From an uncultured Bacilli bacterium (GTDB taxonomy: Bacteria; Bacillota_I; Bacilli_A; RF39; UBA660), in assembly GCA_947598345.1 (NCBI GenBank), contig CANQFF010000031.1:1-11512 (forward strand): 11,512 bases of DNA, in the 5' to 3' direction. The translations under genes and the position numbers were made by a program. Below the pieces are notes generated by a model. The model saw only the letters and a program-made list of their open reading frames with translations. It ran no database searches and had not been told where the DNA came from. This document shows positions 1 to 5,734 of this stretch, one piece after another. Position 1 is the stretch's first letter. Each line of letters opens with the position of its first letter.

Positions 1-53
1 AATCACCCAACTATTAAATGTTCCAAATAGATTATACCAAACAGTTGTTTCTG
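1..53 (-). repeat. Diverged direct repeat, copy 1 (promoter plus 5' leader)
   Basis: This stretch resembles 363-417. The segment 31-53 matches 395-417 at about 20 of 23 positions, and 1-30 aligns with 363-394 over most of its length with small gaps. In copy 2 the repeated part is the minus-strand promoter and 5' leader of the 29-residue peptide gene. Copy 1 should therefore be the promoter and leader of a paralogous gene whose coding part lies left of the window. The offset between copies is 364 bases. Confidence 0.6.
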
Positions 54-59
54 ATGCAA
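31..59 (-). promoter_or_regulatory. Promoter reading left out of the window
   Basis: On the minus strand TTGCAT (59-54) and TATAAT (36-31) are separated by exactly 17 bases, and TGG precedes the -10, giving an extended -10. Transcription would start near base 24 and leave the window. It is the counterpart of the promoter at 423-395 and presumably drives a second small peptide gene, which is not visible here. Confidence 0.55.
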
Positions 60-103
60 GCCATTTATACTAAATTATAATAATTTAGCTTTAATATGAA
101 AAC

Positions 104-132
104 TTGCAAAAAAATTTATATTATGGTAATAT
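104..132 (+). promoter_or_regulatory. Promoter of the convergent small RNA
   Basis: TTGCAA (104-109) is followed after 17 bases by TAATAT (127-132), preceded by TGG as an extended -10. The predicted start is near base 139. The only thing downstream before a strong terminator (213-250) is about 110 bases without a credible reading frame, so this looks like the promoter of a small non-coding RNA. Confidence 0.55.
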
Positions 133-154
133 GTATTTAGCGAGAAAACTTGCA

Positions 155-201
155 TAAAATAAAAAAGGGAATACTTAACATCACAGTGTTGAGTACTCAC
201 C
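155..201 (-). terminator. Terminator of the small peptide gene
   Basis: The stem pairs 167-181 with 186-201, allowing one bulge, one mismatch and G-U pairs, with a four-base loop. Read on the minus strand it is followed by CCCTTTTTTATTTT, a good U-tract, which would end the transcript of the 330-241 gene near base 160. On the plus strand the same hairpin has no U-tract, so it would only be internal structure in the convergent RNA. Confidence 0.6.
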
Positions 202-212
202 TAAATGTTGGT

Positions 213-250
213 TAGCACTTAATCTATGCTAGATTGAGTGCTATTTTTTT
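213..250 (+). terminator. Strong intrinsic terminator of the small RNA
   Basis: A 14-pair stem (213-226 with 230-243, one G-U) with a TGC loop is followed by seven T (244-250). On the minus strand there is no U-tract after the stem, so it works only for plus-strand transcription. The stop codon of the convergent peptide gene (243-241) lies inside the stem. Confidence 0.8.
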
Positions 251-330
251 ATACATAGAATCATTAAAGAGCCTATTAATAAAATGATAATTAGTATTAG
301 AAATGAGATTAATAAATCTTTTTTCTTCAT
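241..330 (-). CDS. 29-residue single-span membrane peptide, candidate type I toxin
   Basis: A short gene of 29 codons plus TAG. The peptide starts MKKKD, has one hydrophobic span (residues 6-27, mostly Leu and Ile with G20, S21 and C26) and ends in KK. Charged ends around a single membrane helix are typical of small membrane-active toxins, but harmless small membrane proteins look the same. Translation is well supported: AAGGAGG (346-340) lies nine bases before the ATG. It has its own promoter (423-395), a leader of about 58 nt and its own terminator (201-155), so it is an independent unit. The leader carries TTGAGTGCT (372-364), the exact complement of AGCACTCAA (242-234), which overlaps the stop codon and 3' end of the same message; this would allow a 5'-3' fold-back. 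A short CTTC/GAAG hairpin could also mask the upstream end of the ribosome site. A convergent RNA overlaps its 3' end. I do not recognise the family by sequence; the toxin role is inferred from size, hydrophobicity and layout. Confidence 0.65.
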   Translation of the reverse strand: MKKKDLLISFLILIIILLIGSLMILCIKK

Positions 331-362
331 AATATCAAGCCTCCTTCCTTTTAGAAGTTGGC

Positions 363-417
363 AAGCACTCAACAATTAAGTTTCCCTTGTACCAATTATA
401 CCAAACAATTGTTCTTG
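363..417 (-). repeat. Diverged direct repeat, copy 2 (promoter plus 5' leader)
   Basis: This is the partner of the repeat at 1-53. The best-conserved block is 395-417, containing the -10 and spacer of the peptide-gene promoter. The leader part (363-394) is more diverged and differs by small gaps. Conservation of promoter and leader, with a decayed region between copies, suggests an old tandem duplication of a whole cassette. Confidence 0.6.
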
Positions 418-423
418 ACACAA
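395..423 (-). promoter_or_regulatory. Promoter of the 29-residue peptide gene
   Basis: On the minus strand TTGTGT (423-418) and TATAAT (400-395) are 17 bases apart, with TGG before the -10. The weak -35 is compensated by the consensus extended -10. The start is expected near base 388, giving a leader of about 58 nt to the ATG at 330. Confidence 0.65.
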
Positions 424-440
424 TAATTTTATATTAAATT

Positions 441-494
441 TTGACATTTTATAAAACACACTTGCATATAGACAAAATGAAGTGTCAATTTTTT
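441..494 (+). terminator. Orphan terminator-like hairpin
   Basis: A 12-pair stem (441-452 with 477-488, two G-U pairs) encloses a loop of 24 bases and is followed by six T (489-494). It has the form of a plus-strand terminator, but no plus-strand gene or good promoter is visible directly upstream. TTGACA at 415-420 lacks a matching -10. It may be a remnant of a further small-RNA cassette or may insulate the downstream operon. Confidence 0.4.
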
Positions 495-497
495 ATT

Positions 498-523
498 ACT
501 GCTATCAAATTTTTGATAGTGGT
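498..523. other. Inverted repeat upstream of the 635 operon
   Basis: CTATCAA (502-508) and TTGATAG (513-519) form a perfect 7-4-7 dyad that extends outward by four more pairs including G-U. There is no U-tract on either side, so it is not a terminator. It lies about 65 bases upstream of the -35 at 587. It could be a protein-binding site or a transcript hairpin; nothing decides between them. Confidence 0.35.
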
Positions 524-586
524 AAATGCCATTGAAAAGTTTAAACTTAAAAAAGTTATTTAGTAATAAATCGTTAAAAATAAAGA

Positions 587-615
587 TTTAAATTTATTTA
601 TTTTTTTGCTATAAT
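587..615 (+). promoter_or_regulatory. Promoter of the 635-2738 operon
   Basis: TTTAAA (587-592), a 17-base spacer and TATAAT (610-615) with TGC in front as an extended -10. The expected start near 622 leaves a leader of only about 13 nt before the ATG at 635. Confidence 0.6.
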
Positions 616-634
616 ATTTATCGGATGTGTTTCT

Positions 635-1906
635 ATGTATATAAAAAATAAAAATTTAAATTTATTAAATAATTTAATATCCGGGATAGGAATAATCATA
701 CTTGGCGTAATAATAACAAAAGGTAGTATAACGATGTATACAAAAGTAATAAATTTGTTAGTATGTGTATTCCTAATTTATGGATTTTCTAAATTTGTTA
801 ATTTTATACTTAATAAAAAAATTGTAAAAAATAATCAACTATTAATAGGAATTATTTTAAATATATTATTAGGAATTGTAATGATATTATTTCCAAAGTT
901 ATCATTATCTTTATTACCAATTATTTTTTCGTTATATTTATTATTTAATTCTGCTGTAAAATTTGTTAATTATATAGTTTTAAAAGAAATAAAACTGAAG
1001 TCTAGATTTAAACCATTATTTTTTAGTTTGATTTTTCTACTTTTTGCTATACCTTTCTTATTTTATCCATTGAAACGACTAGATTTTTTTATAATGATAA
1101 TAGGTTTTTATTGTATATTACTTGGAATAAATAGAGTATATGAATTTGTCGTAGATTTAATATCTGATAAATACAAAATTATAATAAAGAAAAAAATTAG
1201 AATTAGTTTGCCTGTATTTTTAGAAGCTTTTTTGCCACAAAGAGCATTAAAAGTAATTAATAAATACATTGAATATTTGACAAGTGAAGAAAAAGATAAA
1301 AATGATGAATCAGATTTAAAAATTTTTATTCATTTATCAAAGTATGGTTTTAACCAATTAGGGCATATGGATATTATGTTTTTGGATAAAATTTATTCAT
1401 ATGGAAATTATGATAAAGATAGTCAAAAACTTTTTACAACACTCGGGGATGGAGTATTGTTTACAGTAAGTGATAAAGAAAAATATATAGATTTTTGTGT
1501 AAGTAACAGCAATAAAACAATAGTTGAGTATGGTGTTAAACTAAGTAATAAAGAAAAATTGAAGTTACAAAAGGAATTGGATAAAATAATGAGTGATTCG
1601 TATGAATGGAAGCCTCCTGTAGCTTTAGATAAAAATGGAATTTATAAAGATTATGCAAGTAGATTATATATGAAAACAAATGCGAAATTTTATAAATTTA
1701 AGACTGGTGAATTTAAAACTTATTTTGTTGTAGGTGTTAATTGTAGCTATTTTGCAGATAGACTTATGAGAAATTGTGTTTTTGAAGTTTTAAAAATAGT
1801 TGGTATAATTTCGCCAGGTACTTATTATGAATATTTAGAAGAAAATTATAGAAAAAAATATAGTAAGGTAGTACAAAGAGTTATTTATAGTAAAGAATGT
1901 TGGTGA
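635..1906 (+). CDS. Membrane protein with DUF308-like helices and a probable permuted papain-like domain
   Basis: A 423-residue two-part protein. Residues about 13-175 hold a series of hydrophobic helices (roughly 13-29, 38-59, 68-86, 90-115, 127-145, 150-173) with short basic loops, resembling the DUF308/HdeD type of membrane domain. A basic linker (179-190) leads to a soluble C-terminal part. There, G243-H244-M-D246 is followed by a strand-rich stretch with YSYG and GDGVLF (252-276), and late in the domain N369-C370-S-Y-F-A-D375. A His early and an NCSxF-type Cys late are the hallmark of circularly permuted NlpC/P60 (papain-like, YiiX/LRAT-type) domains, so H244 and C370 may be catalytic. 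Substrate unknown; cell-wall peptide or lipid-linked amide or ester bonds are the usual options for the fold. The ribosome site is weak (GGATG, 623-627) behind a very short leader. The next gene begins four bases after the stop, so the two are co-transcribed. Confidence 0.8.
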   Translation: MYIKNKNLNLLNNLISGIGIIILGVIITKGSITMYTKVINLLVCVFLIYGFSKFVNFILNKKIVKNNQLLIGIILNILLGIVMILFPKLSLSLLPIIFSLYLLFNSAVKFVNYIVLKEIKLKSRFKPLFFSLIFLLFAIPFLFYPLKRLDFFIMIIGFYCILLGINRVYEFVVDLISDKYKIIIKKKIRISLPVFLEAFLPQRALKVINKYIEYLTSEEKDKNDESDLKIFIHLSKYGFNQLGHMDIMFLDKIYSYGNYDKDSQKLFTTLGDGVLFTVSDKEKYIDFCVSNSNKTIVEYGVKLSNKEKLKLQKELDKIMSDSYEWKPPVALDKNGIYKDYASRLYMKTNAKFYKFKTGEFKTYFVVGVNCSYFADRLMRNCVFEVLKIVGIISPGTYYEYLEENYRKKYSKVVQRVIYSKECW

Positions 1907-1910
1907 TTAA

Positions 1911-2738
1911 ATGATAAAAATAAAAAATAATTTTGATTTAAAAGCGACTATTACTTGTGGGCAGATATTTAGATATATTGAAGATGATGGTTATATAATT
2001 ATTTTAAAAGATAGAATAATAAAATTAAGGGAAGATAAAAATTATATTTATATAGAGTCAAATAACGAGGATAATTTAAAACAAATTGTATATGACTATT
2101 TTGATTTGGATCGTAATTATGATGAAATAGAAAATATTATATTAAGTAAAGATGAAAAAATTAGACCAGCTTTAGAATTTAGCAAAGGACTTAAAATGAT
2201 TCATCAAGATCCTTTTGAAACATTGATAGCTTATATAATATCACAAAATAATAGAGTTCCATCAATTGCCAATTCGCTTAATTTGCTTTCTATGAATTAC
2301 GGTGAAAAAGTTAATTTTAATGGTCGTGAATATTATTTATTTCCTTCTTTAGAAAAATTATCAAAACTAACCACTAGTGATTTTAGAAATTGTAAGGTTG
2401 GATTTAGAGATAAGTATTTATTTGAAATTGTACATAATATTATTGATAAAAAATTAGATTTAGATAGTATATATGGTAAAAATAGTGATGAGGCATTAAA
2501 ATATCTTATGAATTTTAAAGGCATTGGAATGAAAGTTGCATCTTGTATTTTACTTTTCGCTTATCAAAAGTTTGATGTATATCCAGTAGATACTTGGGTA
2601 AAAAAATTTATGAAAGATGATTATAATATTGAAGGTGAAAATAATATAAGAAAATTTACATATGATAAATACAAAGAATATAGTGGACTTGCTATACAGT
2701 ATATGTTTAATTATAAGAGAAATAATAAAATAAATTGA
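1911..2738 (+). CDS. ogg: 8-oxoguanine DNA glycosylase/AP lyase, OGG1 type
   Basis: This 275-residue enzyme should excise 8-oxoguanine from DNA and cut the abasic strand in base-excision repair. The N-terminal OGG domain shows CGQIFRY (16-22). The HhH-GPD core follows: ISQNN (110-114), GFRDKYL (164-170), the hairpin FKGIGMKVA (202-210) with the Schiff-base lysine K208, and PVDTWVKKF (225-233) with the catalytic aspartate D227. These match the OGG1 arrangement of Lys in the hairpin and Asp about 19 residues later, and the length fits bacterial (Clostridium-type) OGG. No Cys cluster like that of Nth/MutY is present, which argues against endonuclease III. The gene starts four bases after the preceding stop with GGTGAT (1902-1907) as a modest ribosome site inside the upstream gene's end, so translation is probably coupled. 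No terminator is visible after it. Confidence 0.9.
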   Translation: MIKIKNNFDLKATITCGQIFRYIEDDGYIIILKDRIIKLREDKNYIYIESNNEDNLKQIVYDYFDLDRNYDEIENIILSKDEKIRPALEFSKGLKMIHQDPFETLIAYIISQNNRVPSIANSLNLLSMNYGEKVNFNGREYYLFPSLEKLSKLTTSDFRNCKVGFRDKYLFEIVHNIIDKKLDLDSIYGKNSDEALKYLMNFKGIGMKVASCILLFAYQKFDVYPVDTWVKKFMKDDYNIEGENNIRKFTYDKYKEYSGLAIQYMFNYKRNNKIN

Positions 2739-2748
2739 TAACAAATAA

Positions 2749-2777
2749 TTTACAAAGTAAATAAATTTTGCTATAAT
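2749..2777 (+). promoter_or_regulatory. Promoter of the T-box/gltX operon
   Basis: TTTACA (2749-2754), a 17-base spacer and TATAAT (2772-2777) preceded by TGC as an extended -10. Transcription should start near 2784, at the front of the T-box leader. Confidence 0.8.
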
Positions 2778-2783
2778 ATCCTA

Positions 2784-2980
2784 AAGGCGTTGAAGAAAAA
2801 TAGTAAAATAAATATATTTTTAAGAGAGTTAACATTTGGTGAGAGTTAATAAATATTTTATTTGAAGAAATTTTGGAGCTTCATTGTACGATAACTACGT
2901 TATAGTTAAAAGGTGATTATTCACGAATTAAGGTGGTACCACGATGTTTAGATTCGTCCTTATACGGATAGAGTCTTTTT
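2784..2980 (+). promoter_or_regulatory. T-box riboswitch, tRNA-Glu specific (specifier GAA)
   Basis: The leader senses uncharged tRNA-Glu and allows gltX transcription when it is scarce. The canonical T-box AAGGTGGTACCACG is at 2930-2943, including the UGGU bulge that pairs with the tRNA acceptor end. Stem I is closed by TGAAG (2791-2795) with CTTCA (2879-2883). Inside it AGTA (2802-2805) faces GAA (2864-2866), which fits the specifier position and is a Glu codon. Stem III is AACTA/TAGTT (2893-2907). The antiterminator helix ACGAAT (2923-2928) with ATTCGT (2952-2957) shares its 3' arm with the terminator, so the two exclude each other. The specifier agrees with the downstream gene. Confidence 0.92.
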
Positions 2981-2985
2981 ATTTT
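2950..2985 (+). terminator. Conditional terminator of the T-box leader
   Basis: AGATTCGTCC (2950-2959) pairs with GGATAGAGTCT (2966-2976), ten pairs with one bulge, followed by TTTTTATTTT. It forms when charged tRNA fails to stabilise the antiterminator. The ribosome site of gltX follows directly. Confidence 0.8.
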
Positions 2986-2999
2986 GAGGAGGATTTTAT

Positions 3000-4649
3000 A
3001 TGACTAATAAAGATTTGGCTAATGTAATATTTCCAAATATTACAAAAACAATAGATGATTATGAAAAAGAGTATCCCAAAAGAGATTTACCTGATGGAGC
3101 AATAGTATCTAGATTTGCTCCTTCTCCAACAGGTTTTATACACTTAGGAGGGCTTTTTCAAGCACTTATAGATTATACAATTGCTAAAGAATCTAAAGGA
3201 GTATTTTATCTAAGAAATGAAGATACAGATAAATCAAGAGAAGTAGATGGTGCGGCAGAACTAATAATGCATGTATTAAACCATTATGGGCTTACTCCTG
3301 ATGAATACGAGTTTGATGGTAAGACTGTTGGCAATTACGGACCATATATACAGAGTGAAAGAAAAGAGATTTATCACACATTTATTAAACATTTAATAGA
3401 AATTGGTAGAGCATATCCTTGCTTTTGTGATAAAGAGGAACTAGACTTGATGAGAGAAAATCAAGAGACTATGAAAATAAGAACTGGTTATCACGGTAGG
3501 TTTGCTAGGTGTTCAAGATTATCTATAGAAGAAGCAATAAAAAAAATAAAAAATGGCGAAAAATATGTAATAAGATTTAGAAGTAATGGAAATTTTGATA
3601 ATAAGTTTGAGTTTGATGATTTAAGACAGGGTAAGTTATACTTGAATGAAAATGATATAGATGAAGTAATTATGAAAAGTGAAAATATGCTTCCAACTTA
3701 TCATTTCGCACATGTAGTTGATGATCATTTGATGAGAACTACACATGTTGTAAGAGGTGAAGAATGGTTATCAAGTGCTCCTAAGCATATTCAAATGTTT
3801 GAGGCATTTGGATTTAAAGCTCCAAAATATATACATACACCACTTATTATGAAAAAAGAAGGAAATTCTTTAAGAAAGATAAGCAAAAGAAAAGACCCAG
3901 AAGCGAGAATGAGCTATTACGAAGAATTGGGTTATCCTGCTATTGCAGTTATAGAATCACTTATGACTATAATAAACTCTAATTATGAAGAGTGGCATAG
4001 GGATAATCCAGATAAAAAGTTTACAGATTTTAAATTTAGTGCAGATAAAATGTCTACTAGTGGAGCTTTATATGATCTTATGAAATTAGAAGATATTTCT
4101 AAAAATATAATATCTAAAATGACTAAAGATGAATTATATGATGAATCTTTAAGTTGGGCAAATGTTTACAGTGAATCTTTAAAAAAATTAATAGAAAAAG
4201 ATCCAGAATATTATAAAAATATAATAAATATAGAAAGAGTTCAAGAAAAACCTAGGAAGGATATTGGGAAATATTCTGATATTGAAAATTTAATATGGTA
4301 TATGTATGACGATGTATTTAATCAAAAAGAAATTGAGTATGAATGGAAAAATATCACTGATACAGATGAGATAAAAAGAATACTTGATACATATATGAGT
4401 AAATATGTTGACTTATCAGATAAGGAAAAATGGTTTAACAATATAAAAATGATGTGTGATGAATTAGGTTATGCATCTAATATGAAGGATTATAAGAAAA
4501 ATCCTGAAAATTATAAGGGAAATGTTGCAGATATATCAACTGTACTAAGAGTGGCTTTGACAAGTAAGTCTATGACACCGGATTTATTTGAAATTATGTC
4601 ACTTTTTGGAATAGATAGAATTAACGAGAGATTTAGTAAAATTAAATAG
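3000..4649 (+). CDS. gltX: Glutamate--tRNA ligase
   Basis: This 549-residue class I synthetase charges tRNA-Glu with glutamate in the cytoplasm. The nucleotide-binding start APSPTGFIHLGG (40-51) is the HIGH motif with Leu in place of Ile. CFC (141-143) with Y164 and C171 in GYHGRFARC is the zinc-type insert of GluRS. VVRGEEWLSSAPKH (250-263) is strongly conserved, and KISKR (293-297) is the KMSKR loop. The C-terminal third is helical and diverged, as expected for the anticodon-binding region; the length fits the longer (about 550) clostridial-type GluRS rather than the roughly 470-residue E. coli form. It starts at ATG with GAGGAGG (2986-2992) seven bases upstream. The T-box with a GAA specifier confirms the amino acid. 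Whether it also makes Glu-tRNA-Gln for an amidotransferase route cannot be seen here. The 328-residue gene follows after 20 bases. Confidence 0.95.
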   Translation: MTNKDLANVIFPNITKTIDDYEKEYPKRDLPDGAIVSRFAPSPTGFIHLGGLFQALIDYTIAKESKGVFYLRNEDTDKSREVDGAAELIMHVLNHYGLTPDEYEFDGKTVGNYGPYIQSERKEIYHTFIKHLIEIGRAYPCFCDKEELDLMRENQETMKIRTGYHGRFARCSRLSIEEAIKKIKNGEKYVIRFRSNGNFDNKFEFDDLRQGKLYLNENDIDEVIMKSENMLPTYHFAHVVDDHLMRTTHVVRGEEWLSSAPKHIQMFEAFGFKAPKYIHTPLIMKKEGNSLRKISKRKDPEARMSYYEELGYPAIAVIESLMTIINSNYEEWHRDNPDKKFTDFKFSADKMSTSGALYDLMKLEDISKNIISKMTKDELYDESLSWANVYSESLKKLIEKDPEYYKNIINIERVQEKPRKDIGKYSDIENLIWYMYDDVFNQKEIEYEWKNITDTDEIKRILDTYMSKYVDLSDKEKWFNNIKMMCDELGYASNMKDYKKNPENYKGNVADISTVLRVALTSKSMTPDLFEIMSLFGIDRINERFSKIK

Positions 4650-4669
4650 ATATAGAGGTAATTGGAATT

Positions 4670-5656
4670 ATGGAAAGGTATAAATTAGGTAAAAATGATT
4701 TTGATCAAATTAATGATTTGATTAATGTTACAATGATAGTATCAAGATTATACGATGATTTGTGTAATCTTGAAATTGAAGGTAAAAAAGATACTGAACA
4801 ATATAGTAAATTTTTTAATTGTTTGGATGTAGCACTTAATACAGAAAAAAATCAATACGATAAATGTAATTTAACTTTTCCTAAAACTGTATCTATTATA
4901 AATTATTTGTTGTTTGAAAAATTTAGAAGTAGAGCGCAAAATGATATAGAATATGTTGTTAACCTTGATTATAAAGAAAAAGTATTAAAAAGAATTTTAA
5001 ATATGTTAGTATCTATAATCGCACCAACTAAAAGTAATATTAAAGAAATTTTAACTACTACAGATTCAAAATTAAATGCATTTTATAGTGCGATTGAAAT
5101 AGATAAAGCATTAGAAAAAGATATATTAAACAATTATATCTATATATTAAGTGAAAAATCATTAAAAGAAAACTCTTTAAGTATTAAAAAAAATTTAATA
5201 GTTTCAAAATATTTGGTAGCTTTCATAAACCAAGATATTGAAAGAAATTTAATTTCAAGTAATTTTGAATCCCTAGATACAATGTATATTAGTGCTAAGT
5301 TTTTATCTGATTACATAAAAATAGAAAAAGATAAGTATGATGAAATAAAAAAATCTTATGGTATGAAATTAGTTGAATATCAAATATTAAGATTACTTAA
5401 TATAGGTGATATAGATTATGATGATGTAATTAAATCGTCATCAATTTTAAGTCAATGTATGATTAGATCAATATTTTTATTGTTAGATGAAGAATCATTA
5501 GAAAATTTAAATTATGATTTTAATAAATTGATTGAAAGCAAGGAATATTGGAATAGACATTCAAAAGATGAGATGGGAAGACAATTAGTAGTTAATTGCT
5601 TTAGAAGTATAAAAAAAGATAGGTCAAAAGTTAAAATTATATCATTAAGAAAATAA
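4670..5656 (+). CDS. Uncharacterised helical protein downstream of gltX
   Basis: I do not recognise this 328-residue protein. It is rich in Lys, Asp, Glu, Ile, Leu and Asn, looks almost entirely alpha-helical, has no signal peptide and no convincing membrane span, and shows no nucleotide-binding or metal motif. Its Cys residues are scattered rather than clustered. It is therefore probably cytoplasmic. AGAGGTAA (4653-4660) sits about nine bases before the ATG. With only 20 bases after gltX and no terminator or promoter between, it should be co-transcribed with gltX and fall under the same T-box control. No hairpin terminator is evident after its stop; the next promoter begins ten bases later. 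A role linked to glutamate or tRNA supply is possible only by position. Confidence 0.8.
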   Translation: MERYKLGKNDFDQINDLINVTMIVSRLYDDLCNLEIEGKKDTEQYSKFFNCLDVALNTEKNQYDKCNLTFPKTVSIINYLLFEKFRSRAQNDIEYVVNLDYKEKVLKRILNMLVSIIAPTKSNIKEILTTTDSKLNAFYSAIEIDKALEKDILNNYIYILSEKSLKENSLSIKKNLIVSKYLVAFINQDIERNLISSNFESLDTMYISAKFLSDYIKIEKDKYDEIKKSYGMKLVEYQILRLLNIGDIDYDDVIKSSSILSQCMIRSIFLLLDEESLENLNYDFNKLIESKEYWNRHSKDEMGRQLVVNCFRSIKKDRSKVKIISLRK

Positions 5657-5666
5657 ATATATAACC

Positions 5667-5695
5667 TTTACATCTTATTATTATTTTGATATAAT
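5667..5695 (+). promoter_or_regulatory. Promoter of the two-gene coiled-coil operon
   Basis: TTTACA (5667-5672), a 17-base spacer and TATAAT (5690-5695) preceded by TGA as an extended -10. The start should be near 5702, with a leader of about 33 nt. Confidence 0.8.
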
Positions 5696-5734
5696 ATACC
5701 CTACAAGAATTTATTACTGAGGGGGTAATGTATT

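Larger units (their letters stand above)
139..250 (+). ncRNA. Putative antisense RNA (type I antitoxin candidate)
   Basis: This is a predicted RNA of about 110 nt bounded by the promoter at 104-132 and the terminator at 213-250. It has no start codon with a ribosome site and useful frame. It should fold into a small GCGAG/CTTGC hairpin (139-153), a long hairpin at 167-201 and the terminator hairpin at 213-243. It is antisense to the 3' untranslated region and the last few codon positions of the peptide gene 330-241, with which it is convergent. The 5' arm of its terminator stem (AGCACTTAA, 214-222) could also pair with TTGAGTGCT in that gene's 5' leader (372-364), nine pairs with one G-U. In Bacillus, txpA/RatA and bsrG/SR4 have this convergent, 3'-overlapping layout. 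The role is inferred; expression and exact ends are unknown. Confidence 0.5.

Noticed and set aside
213..243. CIRCE-like (HrcA operator) element, TTAGCACT...GAGTGCTA
   Set aside because: CIRCE has a 9-base spacer between its arms. Here the arms belong to one continuous 14-pair terminator stem with a T-run, and no heat-shock gene follows.
139..250. A short peptide encoded in the plus-strand RNA
   Set aside because: The only starts (GTG at 186, ATG at 205) give frames under ten codons without a spaced ribosome site.
1..423. CRISPR array or insertion-sequence ends to explain the repeats
   Set aside because: There are only two diverged copies, no regular spacers, no transposase and no terminal inverted repeats; the repeated part is a promoter and leader.
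537..548. Perfect palindrome AAGTTTAAACTT as an operator
   Set aside because: Twelve-base A/T-rich palindromes are expected by chance here, and nothing nearby supports a regulator.
2333..2744. Minus-strand reading frames of about 63-64 codons
   Set aside because: They lie opposite or run into the end of the OGG-type glycosylase gene, have no credible ribosome site, and reflect AT-rich antisense composition.
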